Source of the DNA: Pseudomonadota bacterium | GTDB taxonomy: Bacteria > Pseudomonadota > Gammaproteobacteria > Burkholderiales > Burkholderiaceae_C | Direction: 5' to 3' | NCBI GenBank assembly: GCA_022566735.1 | Contig: JADFIG010000017.1 | Location: forward strand, 1 to 64,000 | Length of the DNA stretch: 64,000 nt | In this document: positions 51,794-60,478 of the stretch, in pieces | Layout: every line of letters starts with the position of its first letter | How positions within the stretch are numbered: the first letter of the stretch is position 1 | Position numbers and translations under genes: made by a program | Notes under the pieces: generated by a model | Told to the model about the DNA's origin: nothing | Database searches by the model: none | What the model saw: only the letters and a program-made list of their open reading frames with translations

Positions 51794-51828
51794 ATCCTAT
51801 TGGGCTATCCCTGACAGCTTTGTGACAG
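51794..51828 (-). promoter_or_regulatory. Pho box and -10 element driving the secretion operon
   Basis: On the minus strand CTGTCACAAAGCTGTCAG (51828-51811) has two exact CTGTCA units 11 bp apart around AAAG, matching the PhoB consensus CTGTCAT-AAA-T/A-CTGTCAC closely. Eleven bases later comes TAGGAT (51799-51794), a -10-like hexamer. That spacing is the normal one for PhoB-activated promoters, where the box replaces the -35. Transcription would start near 51787, 45 bp before gspG. Confidence 0.78.
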
Positions 51829-51848
51829 GGGGCGCGGCCTCCCCCTGT
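51825..51848. repeat. GC-rich inverted repeat next to the Pho box
   Basis: ACAGGGGG and CCCCCTGT form a perfect 8-bp stem with an 8-nt loop, overlapping the edge of the Pho box and lying about 80 bp upstream of the phosphodiesterase start. There is no U-run on either side and no gene ends here, so it is not a terminator; it may be an operator for the divergent gene. Confidence 0.35.
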
Positions 51849-51925
51849 TCACGCAGGCGACACACGGCCTGCCTAGCCTGCACAACACAACACAACGCCG
51901 TCCCCCGGCACAAGGAGCCCTCGAC

Positions 51926-53107
51926 ATGACCACGCCCCTCCTCACCTCGCTGACCGCCCTCGCCCTGGCCGCCGCTGCCAGCCTGGCCCAGGCCCACGAC
52001 GGCCACGGCGACCGCGAGCAAGCCGCCTCGGCCGGCCCCATCGTCATCGGCCACCGCGGCGCGTCGGGCTATGTGCCCGAGCACACCCTGGCCTCGTACT
52101 GGCTGGCCATCGAGCAGGGCGCCGACTACGTCGAGCCGGACCTGGTCTCCACCAAGGACGGCGTGCTGGTGGCCCGCCACGAGAACGCCATCGCCATCCT
52201 CAACGCCGATGGCAGCATCCGCGAAGCCACCACCGACGTGGCCGAGCGCCCCGAGTTCGCCGACCGCAAGGTCACCAAGCTGATCGACGGCGTGAGCGTC
52301 ACCGGCTGGTTCACCGAAGACTTCACCCTGGCCGAGCTCAAGACCCTGCGCGCCAAGGAGCGCCTGCCCGCGCTGCGCACGGCCAACACCCGCTTCGACC
52401 GCATGTTCGAGGTGCCGACCTTCGACGAGGTGCTGCAACTGGTGGCCCAGGCCAACGAGCGCCGCCGCCAGCAGGCCCTGGCCGAGGGAGGCCCCAGGGC
52501 CGCCGCCCACGTCAAGCCCATCGGCGTCTACCCCGAGACCAAGCACCCCAGCTACTTCGACGGCATCAACCTGTCGCTGGAAGAGCCCCTGCTCAGGAGC
52601 CTGCGCCGCCACGGCTACCACGGCCCGAACGCCGCGGTGTTCATCCAGTCCTTCGAGGTGGGCAACCTCAAGGCCCTGGCCACCCGGACCCGCCTGCCGC
52701 TGATCCAGCTGCTCAACGGCTCGGGCCAGCCCTATGACTTCACCGTGGCCGGCGACAAGCGCACCTACGCCGACCTGGCCAAGCCCGAAGGCCTGAAGGA
52801 AATCGCCACCTACGCCGTGGGCGTGGGCGCCAACACCAACCTGATGATCCCGCTGGTCGGCGGCAAGCTGGGCACACCCACCACGCTGGTGAGCGACGCG
52901 CACGCCGCGGGCCTGAAGGTGCACGGCTGGACCTTCCGCGCCGAAAACAACTTCCTGCCCAACGAGTTCGACAGCAGCGCCAACCCGGCCGAGCTGGGCA
53001 ACCTGGCCGGCCAGGTCAAGGCCTTCCTGGGCCTGGGCATGGACGGCTTCTTCACCGACCACCCCTTCCTGGGCCGCCAGGCCCGCGACGCCTTCGTGGC
53101 GAAGTGA
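51926..53107 (+). CDS. glpQ: Secreted glycerophosphodiester phosphodiesterase
   Basis: Hydrolyses glycerophosphodiesters to an alcohol and glycerol-3-phosphate, a source of phosphate and carbon. The 393-residue protein has a signal peptide (LTALALAAAASLAQA, cleavage near residue 23). Active-site motifs are VIGHRGASGYVPEHTLASY (catalytic His and Arg), DYVEPDLVSTKDGVLVARHE (metal ligands and second His) and, late, HGWTFRAENNF. The length fits the periplasmic GlpQ type. AAGGAG lies ahead of the ATG. It is divergent from the Pho-box-driven secretion operon, which fits a phosphate-starvation role. It might be exported by that system, but that is inference. Confidence 0.93.
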   Translation: MTTPLLTSLTALALAAAASLAQAHDGHGDREQAASAGPIVIGHRGASGYVPEHTLASYWLAIEQGADYVEPDLVSTKDGVLVARHENAIAILNADGSIREATTDVAERPEFADRKVTKLIDGVSVTGWFTEDFTLAELKTLRAKERLPALRTANTRFDRMFEVPTFDEVLQLVAQANERRRQQALAEGGPRAAAHVKPIGVYPETKHPSYFDGINLSLEEPLLRSLRRHGYHGPNAAVFIQSFEVGNLKALATRTRLPLIQLLNGSGQPYDFTVAGDKRTYADLAKPEGLKEIATYAVGVGANTNLMIPLVGGKLGTPTTLVSDAHAAGLKVHGWTFRAENNFLPNEFDSSANPAELGNLAGQVKAFLGLGMDGFFTDHPFLGRQARDAFVAK

Positions 53108-53167
53108 AGCACCGCTGAAGCGCAGCGGCAGGCGGCGGTCTTGACGGGCCGCGGTCTGCCGCGTTCA

Positions 53168-53797
53168 ATGGGCGCCATGCTCGGCGCCCCACGCTTTCAC
53201 CCGCCCACCCACCTGCTCTACCTGCACGGCTTCCGTTCCTCGCCGCACTCCAACAAGGCGCGGATGCTGGGCGCGGCCGTGCAGCAATTGCAGCAGAAAG
53301 GGGTGGACGTGGCCTGGTACTGCCCGCAACTGCCGCCTTCGCCCACACAGACGATGGCCGAGTTGCGCGAGCTGGTGCAGTTGTGGCCCACGGACCGCAT
53401 GGCCGTGATCGGCTCCTCGCTGGGGGGGTTCTACGCCACGGTGCTGGCCGAATCCCTCGGCTGCCGCGCCGCCCTCATCAACCCGGCGGTGGCGCCTGCA
53501 CGCGACCTGGCCCGCCACATCGGCGAGCAGACCGCCTTCCACGACCCGAGCGAGCGCTTCTATTTCCGCGAGGAATTCATCCAGCAATTCGCCCTGCTCG
53601 ACCCCTACCCGCTGAAGCGGCCCGAGCTGTTCTGGGCGCTGATCGCCAAGGGCGACGAGGTGCTGGACTGGCGCGAGATGTTCTCGCACTGCGAAGGGGC
53701 CCAGGTGCAGTTGCTGGACGGCAGCGACCACGCCGTCAGCGATTTCGCCCGACACCTGCCCGGCTTGCTGGCCTGGCTGGGCTGGCCGCAGGACTGA
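53168..53797 (+). CDS. YqiA/YcfP-type alpha/beta-hydrolase esterase
   Basis: A 209-residue cytoplasmic esterase. The start is taken as ATG 53168; ATG 53177 (MLGAPRF) is possible, and a TTG at 53141 is unlikely. Motifs: LLYLHGFRSSPHSNKA (oxyanion region), the nucleophile elbow IGSSLGGFYAT, INPAVAP, and the catalytic histidine in LLDGSDHAVSDF. YqiA proteins hydrolyse short acyl esters; the natural substrate is unknown. It follows glpQ by 60 bp. Confidence 0.88.
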   Translation: MGAMLGAPRFHPPTHLLYLHGFRSSPHSNKARMLGAAVQQLQQKGVDVAWYCPQLPPSPTQTMAELRELVQLWPTDRMAVIGSSLGGFYATVLAESLGCRAALINPAVAPARDLARHIGEQTAFHDPSERFYFREEFIQQFALLDPYPLKRPELFWALIAKGDEVLDWREMFSHCEGAQVQLLDGSDHAVSDFARHLPGLLAWLGWPQD

Positions 53798-53835
53798 GCC
53801 GGGCACCGGGCGCCACGGCCCCGGCCTTCACAGGC

Positions 53836-54090
53836 TCACTGGCTGCGGCGGCGCATCGACCAGGCCACCACGCCCGCACCGGCCAGGGCCAGGGCCCAGG
53901 TGCCGGGCTCGGGGACCTCGCTGACGTTGTTGTAAAGCACCGAACTGGGGTTGCTGAAGCCGCCCGCATTGGGGTTGGCGTGGGCAGGGCCCTGGCTGTG
54001 TTCGGCGGCCTTGTCGCTGGCGGCAAATGCAGGTGCCATGGCAGCGATCAGCGCCAGGACGGTGACGGCGTTGCGGACTTTTCGGCTCAT
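53836..54090 (-). CDS. Small PEP-CTERM sorting domain protein
   Basis: An 84-residue protein. ATG 54090 has GGGGAG upstream; a TTG five codons earlier is unlikely. The signal peptide (AVTVLALIAAMAPAFA) is followed by only about 35 residues (SDKAAEHSQGPAHANPNAGG...) and the tail VPEPGTWALALAGAGVVAWS-MRRRSQ. This is essentially an anchor tail with a short spacer. It is convergent with the esterase gene, 38 bp away. No exosortase nearby. Confidence 0.88.
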   Translation of the reverse strand: MSRKVRNAVTVLALIAAMAPAFAASDKAAEHSQGPAHANPNAGGFSNPSSVLYNNVSEVPEPGTWALALAGAGVVAWSMRRRSQ

Positions 54091-54284
54091 GAAACGACTC
54101 CCCAAGGTGACAGCACGATGATGCGCAGCCTACCGGATGCAGGATCCGGGCCACCCCCCAGGCATGGGTGATGCGCACCAGAATCCGGCAAGAACTGCCA
54201 ATTCCTGCCGCGCCTGCGGGCCGCCGCGCCTCGCCATGGGAGAATCGCCCCCCGAATAGCCAACCTCGCGCACCATCCGTGTCC

Positions 54285-56357
54285 ATGTACGCCCTGTTTG
54301 ACGACGCCGGGAAGTTCCTCGCCGGCCGTGTGATGTCCGAAGCCGATGCCTCGATGCAAGTCGAGCTCGACTCGGGCAAGCGCGTGAAGGTGAAAGCCGC
54401 CAACGTCCTCGTGCGCTTCGCCAAGCCGGCCCCCGCCGAGCTGATGGCGCAGGCCGCGGCGCTGGCCGGTGACATCGACGTGGACCTGGTGTGGGAAACC
54501 GCCCCCGACGACGAGTTCGGCTTCGAGGACCTCGCCCGCGAGTACTTCAGCGCCAGCGCCAGCGCCACCGAGCAGGCCGCCATGCTGATGCGCCTGTTCG
54601 AGACGCCGCACTACTTCCACCGCCGCGGCAAGGGCCGCTTCAAGAAGGCACCGGAAGACATCCTCAAGCAGGCGCTGCTGGCCATCGAGCGCAAGAAGCA
54701 GCAGGCCCTGCAGATCGCGCAATGGGCGCAGGCGCTGGCCGAGGGCCAATGCCCGCAGCCGATCAAGGACGAGCTCTACAAGATCCTGTTCAAGCCGGAC
54801 AAGAACGGCCCGGCCTACAAGGCCGTGGTGGACGCGGCCAAGGCCACGCAGCGCGCGCCGCTGGACCTGCTGAAGGACGCCGGCGCCATCGACAGCCCCT
54901 ACCAGTTCCACTTCAAGCGCTTCCTGTTCGAGCACTTCCCCAAGGGCACGGGTTTCCCGGCGCTGGCGGCCCCGCCCGTCAAGGACGCGCTGCCGCTGGC
55001 CACCGTGCAGGCTTTCTCCATCGACGACTCCATGACGACGGAGATCGACGACGCGCTGTCCGTGCAGGGCCTGGGCACCGGCACCGTCACCTACGGCATC
55101 CACATCGCCGCACCGGGCCTGGCCATCGCCCCGGGCACGCCGGTGGACCAGCTCGGCCGCACGCGCATGTCCACCGTCTACATGCCGGGCCACAAGATCA
55201 CCATGCTGCCTGACGAGGTGGTGCAGGCCTACACGCTGATCGAGGGGCGCGACTGCCCGTCCGTGTCGCTGTACGTCACCTTCGACGAGGCCACGCTGGA
55301 GGTCCGGGGCAGCGAGACGAAGCTGGAGCGCGTGCCCATCGTCGCCAACCTGCGCCACGACAAGCTCGACAGCGTCATCACCAACGCCACGCTCAGCGGC
55401 GAGGCCCCGGCCGATTACGCCTTCGCGCCCGAGCTGGCCTTCGCCTTCCGCCTGGCCCGCCACCTCAAGCTCAAGCGCGAGGAAGTGCGTGGCAAGCCCG
55501 AGACCTTCAACCGCCCGGACTACAGCTTCAAGCTGATCGGCCCGAATGGCGAGAACACCATGGGCGATGGCATCGAGCCGCAGGGCCACGAGCAGGTGCT
55601 CATCGGCACGCGCCAGCGCGGCTCGGCGCTGGACCTCATCGTCGCCGAGGCCATGATCCTGGCCAACAGCACCTGGGGCGGCTGGCTGGCCGAGCTCGGC
55701 GTGCCCGGCATCTACCGCAGCCAGGCCAGCCTGCAGCCGGGCATCAAGGTGCGCATGTCCACCAAGCCCGCGCCGCACGCCGGCATGGGCGTGGCGCAGT
55801 ACACCTGGGCGACCTCGCCGCTGCGCCGCTACGTGGACCTGGTCAACCAGTGGCAGATCATCGCCTGCGCCAGGAACGGCCGCACCGCCGCCCTGGCCGC
55901 GCCCTTCAAGCCGAAGGATGCCGAGCTGTTCGCCATCATCTCCAACTTCGACGGGGCCTACAGCGCCTACAACGGCTTCCAGTCGAGCATGGAGCGCTAC
56001 TGGACGATCAAGTACCTGGGCCAGGAAGGCATCACCGAGCTGGACTGCGCCGTCATGGTCAACGGCCTGGTGCGCGCCGACACCCTGCCCCTGGTCTTCA
56101 AGGCCATCGGCGCCGACAACCTGCCGCGCCACGCCAAGGTGCGGGTGCGCGTCACCGGCGTCGACCTGCTGACCCTGGACGTGCACGCCAGCGTGGTTGC
56201 CCGACTCGATGAGACCGAGGCCGCCGACGGCGACGCCGGCGACGAGGACGGCGACGACAGCGAGGTGCTGGACAATGCCGGTGCGCTGACCCTGGCCATC
56301 GACGTGGCCGATGCCGATGCACCCGAGGCCGCCCCCAACCCGGGCGCCGCTGCCTGA
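54285..56357 (+). CDS. RNase II/R family (RNB domain) exoribonuclease
   Basis: A 690-residue 3'-5' exoribonuclease. ATG 54285 (MYALFDDAGKFLAGRVMSEA) is chosen; upstream in-frame codons show no conservation features. The RNB catalytic centre is FSIDDSMTTEIDDALSVQG, with the expected clustered aspartates. YMPGHKITMLPDEVVQAYTL, RGSALDLIVAEAMILANSTW and VAQYTWATSPLRRYVDLVNQ are the RNA-channel parts. A C-terminal S1-like segment and an acidic Asp/Glu tail (DGDAGDEDGDDSEV) follow. It leads an operon with tonB-like, aroE and mtgA, an order common in Burkholderiales. Confidence 0.92.
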   Translation: MYALFDDAGKFLAGRVMSEADASMQVELDSGKRVKVKAANVLVRFAKPAPAELMAQAAALAGDIDVDLVWETAPDDEFGFEDLAREYFSASASATEQAAMLMRLFETPHYFHRRGKGRFKKAPEDILKQALLAIERKKQQALQIAQWAQALAEGQCPQPIKDELYKILFKPDKNGPAYKAVVDAAKATQRAPLDLLKDAGAIDSPYQFHFKRFLFEHFPKGTGFPALAAPPVKDALPLATVQAFSIDDSMTTEIDDALSVQGLGTGTVTYGIHIAAPGLAIAPGTPVDQLGRTRMSTVYMPGHKITMLPDEVVQAYTLIEGRDCPSVSLYVTFDEATLEVRGSETKLERVPIVANLRHDKLDSVITNATLSGEAPADYAFAPELAFAFRLARHLKLKREEVRGKPETFNRPDYSFKLIGPNGENTMGDGIEPQGHEQVLIGTRQRGSALDLIVAEAMILANSTWGGWLAELGVPGIYRSQASLQPGIKVRMSTKPAPHAGMGVAQYTWATSPLRRYVDLVNQWQIIACARNGRTAALAAPFKPKDAELFAIISNFDGAYSAYNGFQSSMERYWTIKYLGQEGITELDCAVMVNGLVRADTLPLVFKAIGADNLPRHAKVRVRVTGVDLLTLDVHASVVARLDETEAADGDAGDEDGDDSEVLDNAGALTLAIDVADADAPEAAPNPGAAA

Positions 56358-56377
56358 GCCCAGCCCCCGCCACGCCG

Positions 56378-57304
56378 ATGCCCAGCCGCCTGATCGCCCT
56401 CTGGAAATCGCTCAGCCTCCTGCAGGTCTGCCTGGGGGTGTCGGCGGCCCTGCACATCGGCCTGTTCAGCTTCCGCCTGGTCGACCCGGAAGGCTTCAAC
56501 CGCACCTTCCAGGACACGCCGCTGGAAGTCATCCTGGTCAATGCGGGCAGCGAGGCCAAGCCCGACAAGGCGCAGGCGCTGGCCCAGCAGAACCTGGCCG
56601 GCGGCGGTGAGGCCGACCGCGGCCGCGCCACCTCGCCACTGCCGCCTTCGCCCGACAGCGAGGTGGGCGACGCGCTGGAGCAGACCGCCCGCATGATCGA
56701 GCAGATGCAGGCCGAGCAGCAGCAGTTGCTCACCCAGCTGCGCAACGAGCTGGCCGCCCTGCCCCCGCCGCAACCCCACACCACGGCCGATGCCAGGCAG
56801 GCCCACGCCGAGGAAGAGCACCGCCGCCAGCTCACCAAGCTGCTGGCCGAGCTGGAAAAGCGCATCCGCGAAGAAAACGCCCGGCCCAAGAAGCGCTACC
56901 TGAGCCCGGCCACGCTGAAATCGGCCGACGCGCTGTACTACGCGGCCTTCCGCACCCGCGTGGAGCGCGCCGGCACCGAGCACTTCCCCACCGCCAATGG
57001 CCAGAAGCTGTATGGCGAGCTGGTCATGGAGGTCTGGCTCAACCGCCAGGGCAAGGTCGCGGACGCCATCGTCACGCGCAGCTCGGGCAACAAGGCCCTG
57101 GACAAACGCGCCCGCGCCATCGTCAAGGCCATGGGCCAGTTCGACCCCGTGCCGCCCGAAGTCAGCGCCGGCCACGACCTGCTGCTGATCTCCTCGCGCT
57201 TCCGCTTCACCCGCGACGCGGGCATGCAGGCCACCACCACGCAAGCCGTGCCGATCACCGCGCCGCAGCCCCCCGCACCGCCAGCTCCCACCGCCCAGCC
57301 ATGA
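56378..57304 (+). CDS. TonB-family protein of the RNB-aroE-mtgA operon
   Basis: A 308-residue protein with one N-terminal membrane helix ([20 protein letters not shown], containing SxxxH as in TonB). A coiled coil follows ([40 protein letters not shown]). The C-terminal TonB_C-like domain has [20 protein letters not shown] and [20 protein letters not shown]. The ExbB/ExbD partner is not adjacent; the motor at 19-21 kb is a candidate but that cannot be judged here. It overlaps aroE by ATGA. Confidence 0.87.
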   Translation: MPSRLIALWKSLSLLQVCLGVSAALHIGLFSFRLVDPEGFNRTFQDTPLEVILVNAGSEAKPDKAQALAQQNLAGGGEADRGRATSPLPPSPDSEVGDALEQTARMIEQMQAEQQQLLTQLRNELAALPPPQPHTTADARQAHAEEEHRRQLTKLLAELEKRIREENARPKKRYLSPATLKSADALYYAAFRTRVERAGTEHFPTANGQKLYGELVMEVWLNRQGKVADAIVTRSSGNKALDKRARAIVKAMGQFDPVPPEVSAGHDLLLISSRFRFTRDAGMQATTTQAVPITAPQPPAPPAPTAQP

Positions 57305-58173
57305 GCTCCGCCGACCGTCCCCACGATCGTTACGCCGTTGCCGGCAACCCCGTCGCCCACAGCCGCTCGCCGCACATCCACGCGCTGTTCGCGCAACAGA
57401 CCGGCCAGGCCCTGGACTACGGCCGCCTGCTGTGCCCGCTGGACGCCTTTGCCGCGACGGTGCAGGCCTTCGCGGCCGAAGGGGGCCGCGGCTGCAACGT
57501 CACCGTGCCCTTCAAGTTCGAGGCCTTCGCGATGGCCGCGCGCCGCACGCCCCGCGCCGAGCTGGCCCAGGCCGCCAACACCCTGCGCTTCGACAGCGAG
57601 GCGCAAGGCGGCTGGCTGGCCGACAACACCGACGGCATCGGCCTGGTGCGCGACATCACCGTCAACGCCGGCGTGCCGCTGGCCGGCCAGCGCGTGCTGC
57701 TGATCGGCGCCGGTGGCGCCAGCGCGGGGGTGATGGGGCCTTTCATCGAGGCCGGCTGTGCCGAGCTGGTCGTGGCCAACCGCACGGTGGACAAGGCCGA
57801 GGCCCTGGTGGCCCGCCACGCCGACGTCGCCCGCCAGCATGGCGTGCGCCTGCGCACGGCCACGCTGCAAAACCCCGGCGAGGCCTTCGACGTCGTCGTC
57901 AACGGCACGGCGGCCAGCCTCTCTGGCGACGGCGTGCCGGTGGGCCCGCAGGTGCTGCGCGCCGGCGCCCTGGCGCTGGACATGATGTACGGCCCCGCCG
58001 CCCAGGGCTTCCTGGATTGGGCCCGCCAGCACGGTGCGGTGGGCCGCGACGGCCTGGGCATGCTGGTCGAGCAGGCCGCCGAGAGCTTCGCCCTGTGGCG
58101 CGGCGTGCGCCCCGACACCGCCCCGGTGCTGCGCGAGATGCGTGCCCTGGTGGAAGCCCCGGCCCCGCACTGA
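57301..58173 (+). CDS. aroE: Shikimate dehydrogenase
   Basis: Reduces 3-dehydroshikimate to shikimate with NADPH in aromatic amino-acid synthesis. The 290 residues begin with the shikimate-binding [20 protein letters not shown], continue with the catalytic lysine in [12 protein letters not shown] and [11 protein letters not shown], and contain the NADP Rossmann motif [15 protein letters not shown] with [24 protein letters not shown] and [19 protein letters not shown] complete the family pattern. The start overlaps the tonB-like stop. Confidence 0.96.
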   Translation: MSSADRPHDRYAVAGNPVAHSRSPHIHALFAQQTGQALDYGRLLCPLDAFAATVQAFAAEGGRGCNVTVPFKFEAFAMAARRTPRAELAQAANTLRFDSEAQGGWLADNTDGIGLVRDITVNAGVPLAGQRVLLIGAGGASAGVMGPFIEAGCAELVVANRTVDKAEALVARHADVARQHGVRLRTATLQNPGEAFDVVVNGTAASLSGDGVPVGPQVLRAGALALDMMYGPAAQGFLDWARQHGAVGRDGLGMLVEQAAESFALWRGVRPDTAPVLREMRALVEAPAPH

Positions 58174-58206
58174 GCGCCACCCACCGAACCCCGGAGCCCG
58201 AACCCG

Positions 58207-59004
58207 ATGCGCGCAGTCTGGCGGATCTTCGTGCTGCTCGTGCTCAGCGCCCTGAGCCTGCAGCTGTTCTTCCTGGGCCGCATCGCGTGCATGCGCGTGC
58301 TCGACCCGCAATCCACCACCTTCCAGCGCACCGAGATGGCGCGCCTGCTGGCCACGCAAGGCCGCATCGCCTGGAGCCAGGACTGGGTGGACGGCAGCCG
58401 CATCTCCGACAACCTGCGCCGCGCCGTCATCGCCTCGGAGGATGCGAACTTCGTCGATCACCACGGCGTGGAGTGGGATGCGCTGCAGAACGCCTGGAAG
58501 AAGAACACCCAGGCCCAGGCCCGTGCCGAGAAGGTCCGCGCCGACGCGCAGGCCCGCTACCAGCGCGCTGCCGATCGCGCCGCCAGGCGCGGCCGCCCCG
58601 CCCCGCCACCGCCCACGGCCCTGACGGCCACGCCCAAGGTCATCGGCGGCTCGACCATCACCCAGCAACTGGCCAAGAACCTCTTCCTGAGCAGCGAGCG
58701 CAGTTTCCTGCGCAAGGGCCAGGAGTTCGCCATCACCTTCATGCTCGAAGGCCTGCTGGGCAAGGACCGCATCCTCGACATCTACCTCAACAACGTCGAG
58801 TGGGGCGAGGGCGTGTTCGGCGCCCAGGCCGCGTCGCGCCACTACTTCCACGTCGATGCCAGCCAGCTCAGCGCACTGCAGGCCGCGCGGCTGGCCGTGA
58901 TGCTGCCCGCGCCCAAGCGCTTCGAGCAGCAGCCGCGCTCGGGCTACGTGATGGGCCGCTCGGCCACCATCGTGGCCCGCATGGGTGGCGTCGAGCTGCC
59001 CTGA
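58207..59004 (+). CDS. mtgA: Monofunctional peptidoglycan glycosyltransferase with a charged insertion
   Basis: Polymerises lipid II into glycan strands at the inner membrane. The 265-residue GT51 enzyme has an N-terminal membrane anchor (VLLVLSALSLQLFFLGR), the catalytic glutamate in AVIASEDANFVDHHGVEW (E78), GGSTITQQLAKNLFLSSERS, QEFAITFMLEGLLGKDRILD and IYLNNVEWGEGVFGAQAASR. Between the first two motifs, residues ~98-144 are an Ala/Arg/Gln-rich stretch (AQARAEKVRADAQARYQRAA) ending in a Pro run, where E. coli MtgA has only a short connector. Fourth gene of its operon. Confidence 0.93.
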   Translation: MRAVWRIFVLLVLSALSLQLFFLGRIACMRVLDPQSTTFQRTEMARLLATQGRIAWSQDWVDGSRISDNLRRAVIASEDANFVDHHGVEWDALQNAWKKNTQAQARAEKVRADAQARYQRAADRAARRGRPAPPPPTALTATPKVIGGSTITQQLAKNLFLSSERSFLRKGQEFAITFMLEGLLGKDRILDIYLNNVEWGEGVFGAQAASRHYFHVDASQLSALQAARLAVMLPAPKRFEQQPRSGYVMGRSATIVARMGGVELP

Positions 59005-59047
59005 CGCCTTTCCGCCCGACCAGCGCCCTCGCGCCGGCCAGGGGTGC

Positions 59048-59076
59048 TTGACACCGCCCAATGATTCAATGATCAT
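59048..59076 (+). promoter_or_regulatory. Probable arsR promoter
   Basis: TTGACA at 59048-59053 is a perfect -35. Seventeen bases later GATCAT at 59071-59076 is the only -10 candidate and is weak, but it lies inside the palindromic operator. Transcription would then start at about 59083, which is the A of the arsR ATG, so the message may be leaderless. Confidence 0.5.
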
Positions 59077-59080
59077 TGAA
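59065..59080. promoter_or_regulatory. ArsR-type operator palindrome
   Basis: TTCAATGATCATTGAA is a perfect 16-bp palindrome ending 2 bp before the arsR start and overlapping the likely -10. ArsR repressors bind such ATCA/TGAT-containing dyads, so the operon is probably self-repressed and released by As(III). Confidence 0.75.
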
Positions 59081-59082
59081 GT

Positions 59083-59400
59083 ATGGAAGAAAACAAGGCC
59101 ATCCAATCCCTTGCTGCCCTGGCCCAGACCGTGCGCCTGCGCGCCTTCCGCGCCCTGGTCGCGGCCGGGCCGCAAGGGCTGACGCCGGGCCAACTGGCCG
59201 AGCAACTGGAGGTGGCCGCCACCACGCTGTCCTTCCACCTCAAGGAGATGCTGCACGCGGGCCTGGTCAACCAGGAGCGCGACGGCCGCCACCTCATCTA
59301 CCGCGCCGAGTTCGCGCACATGAACGCGCTGCTCGACTACCTGACCGAGCACTGCTGCCAGGGGCAGCCCTGCGAAGCCTCGCGCAACACCTGCTGCTGA
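59083..59400 (+). CDS. arsR: ArsR-family arsenic-responsive repressor
   Basis: A 105-residue winged-helix repressor. The recognition region is GQLAEQLEVAATTLSFHLKE, followed by GLVNQERDGRHLIYRAEF. A C-terminal cysteine cluster EHCCQGQPCE (C91, C92, C97) fits the ArsR subclass that binds As(III) near the C terminus rather than in the recognition helix. The protein ends in a further Cys pair (NTCC). No Shine-Dalgarno sequence precedes ATG 59083. First gene of the arsRIC-aqp operon. Confidence 0.93.
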   Translation: MEENKAIQSLAALAQTVRLRAFRALVAAGPQGLTPGQLAEQLEVAATTLSFHLKEMLHAGLVNQERDGRHLIYRAEFAHMNALLDYLTEHCCQGQPCEASRNTCC

Positions 59401-59420
59401 CACCCCGAAGGAGCCGCCCC

Positions 59421-59942
59421 ATGAAACGCTTCCATGTGCATGTCCACGTGACCGACCTGGCCGCCAACATCGCCTTCTACGCCAAGCTCTTTGGCGCCGA
59501 GCCCGCCCGCGTCGAGGCCGATTACGCCAAGTGGATGCTGGACGACCCGGCCGTCAACTTCGCCATCTCCACCCGCGGCGGCGGTCACACCGGCCTGGAC
59601 CACCTGGGCATCCAGGTGGACAACGCCGCCGACCTGCAGGCCCTCAAGCAACGCGCCGAAGGGGCCGACCTGGCCCTGCTGGACGAAGGCGCCACCACCT
59701 GCTGCTACGCCCGCAGCGACAAGCACTGGGTGCTCGACCCGCAAGGCCTGCCCTGGGAGCACTTCCAGACGCTGGACACCATCCCCGTGTTCCGCGAGGC
59801 GGCGGACACCGCGGCGGCCGCATCCCACACCCCGGCCCAGGCGCCGGCCTGCTGCGCTCCCAGCGCCCCCAGCGCGCCTGTGGTGCCCGCCGGCAAGCCC
59901 GTCGGCATCCCCATCAAGTCGGGCGGCTCCGGCTGCTGCTGA
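59421..59942 (+). CDS. arsI: ArsI/CadI-type VOC-family metalloenzyme (C-As lyase candidate)
   Basis: A 173-residue vicinal-oxygen-chelate protein. The start is ATG 59421 with AAGGAG upstream; a longer frame is a shadow of arsR. Expected metal ligands are H5, H61 (GLDHLGIQVD) and E113 (PWEHFQ); the substrate cysteine pair is C94-C95 in TTCCYARSDKHWVLDP. This pattern matches ArsI, which cleaves methylarsenite C-As bonds with Fe(II) and O2; the related CadI is the alternative. A C-terminal tail of ~45 residues is Ala/Pro-rich and has two extra Cys pairs (APACCAPSA, GSGCC), perhaps for metal binding. Confidence 0.87.
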   Translation: MKRFHVHVHVTDLAANIAFYAKLFGAEPARVEADYAKWMLDDPAVNFAISTRGGGHTGLDHLGIQVDNAADLQALKQRAEGADLALLDEGATTCCYARSDKHWVLDPQGLPWEHFQTLDTIPVFREAADTAAAASHTPAQAPACCAPSAPSAPVVPAGKPVGIPIKSGGSGCC

Positions 59943-59971
59943 CCCCCTCCACGCTGCACCCCACCCGGCCC

Positions 59972-60475
59972 ATGACCACCCACGTCCTCATCCTCTGCAC
60001 CCACAACTCCGCGCGCAGCGTGCTGTCTGAAGGCATGCTCAACCACCTCGCCGGCCTGCTCGGCAAGGACGTGCGGGCGCACAGCGCCGGCAGCGCACCC
60101 AGCGGCCGCCTCAACCCCTTCGCGCTGGAGGCCCTGCACAACGCCGGCATCGACACCAGCGCCTACCGCAGCAAGAGCTGGGACGAGTTCACCACGCCCG
60201 AGGCGCCGCCGCTGTCCATCGTGATCACGGTGTGCGACAGCGCCGCAGCCGAGGCCTGCCCGGTGTTCTTCGGCGGCCAGGGCCAGCCCGTCAAGGTGCA
60301 CTGGGGCTACCCCGACCCGTCCAACGTCGAGGGCGGTGACGAGGGCAAGCGCCGCGCCTTCGAGCTGACACGCCAGGCCATCGGCTACAAGATGCTGCAG
60401 CTGCTGGCCCTGCCCCTGCAGGACATGGACCGCGACGCGCTGCAGGCCGCGCTCAACGCCATCGCGCGGAGCTGA
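59972..60475 (+). CDS. arsC: Arsenate reductase, low-molecular-weight phosphatase type
   Basis: Reduces arsenate to arsenite in the cytoplasm. The 167-residue protein has the CX5R loop LCTHNSARSVLSEG (C9, R15) and SAGSAPSGRLNPFALEALHN. C88 and C96 in TVCDSAAAEACPVFF are candidates for the redox cysteines. VHWGYPDPSNVEGGDEGKRR matches the Asp-Pro catalytic loop. ATG 59972 is 29 bp after arsI; the aquaporin gene starts 3 bp after its stop. Confidence 0.93.
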   Translation: MTTHVLILCTHNSARSVLSEGMLNHLAGLLGKDVRAHSAGSAPSGRLNPFALEALHNAGIDTSAYRSKSWDEFTTPEAPPLSIVITVCDSAAAEACPVFFGGQGQPVKVHWGYPDPSNVEGGDEGKRRAFELTRQAIGYKMLQLLALPLQDMDRDALQAALNAIARS

Positions 60476-60478
60476 ACG

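Noticed and set aside
51825-51848. Inverted repeat ACAGGGGG/CCCCCTGT as a transcription terminator
   Set aside because: It lies between two divergent genes with no gene ending there and no U-run follows the stem.
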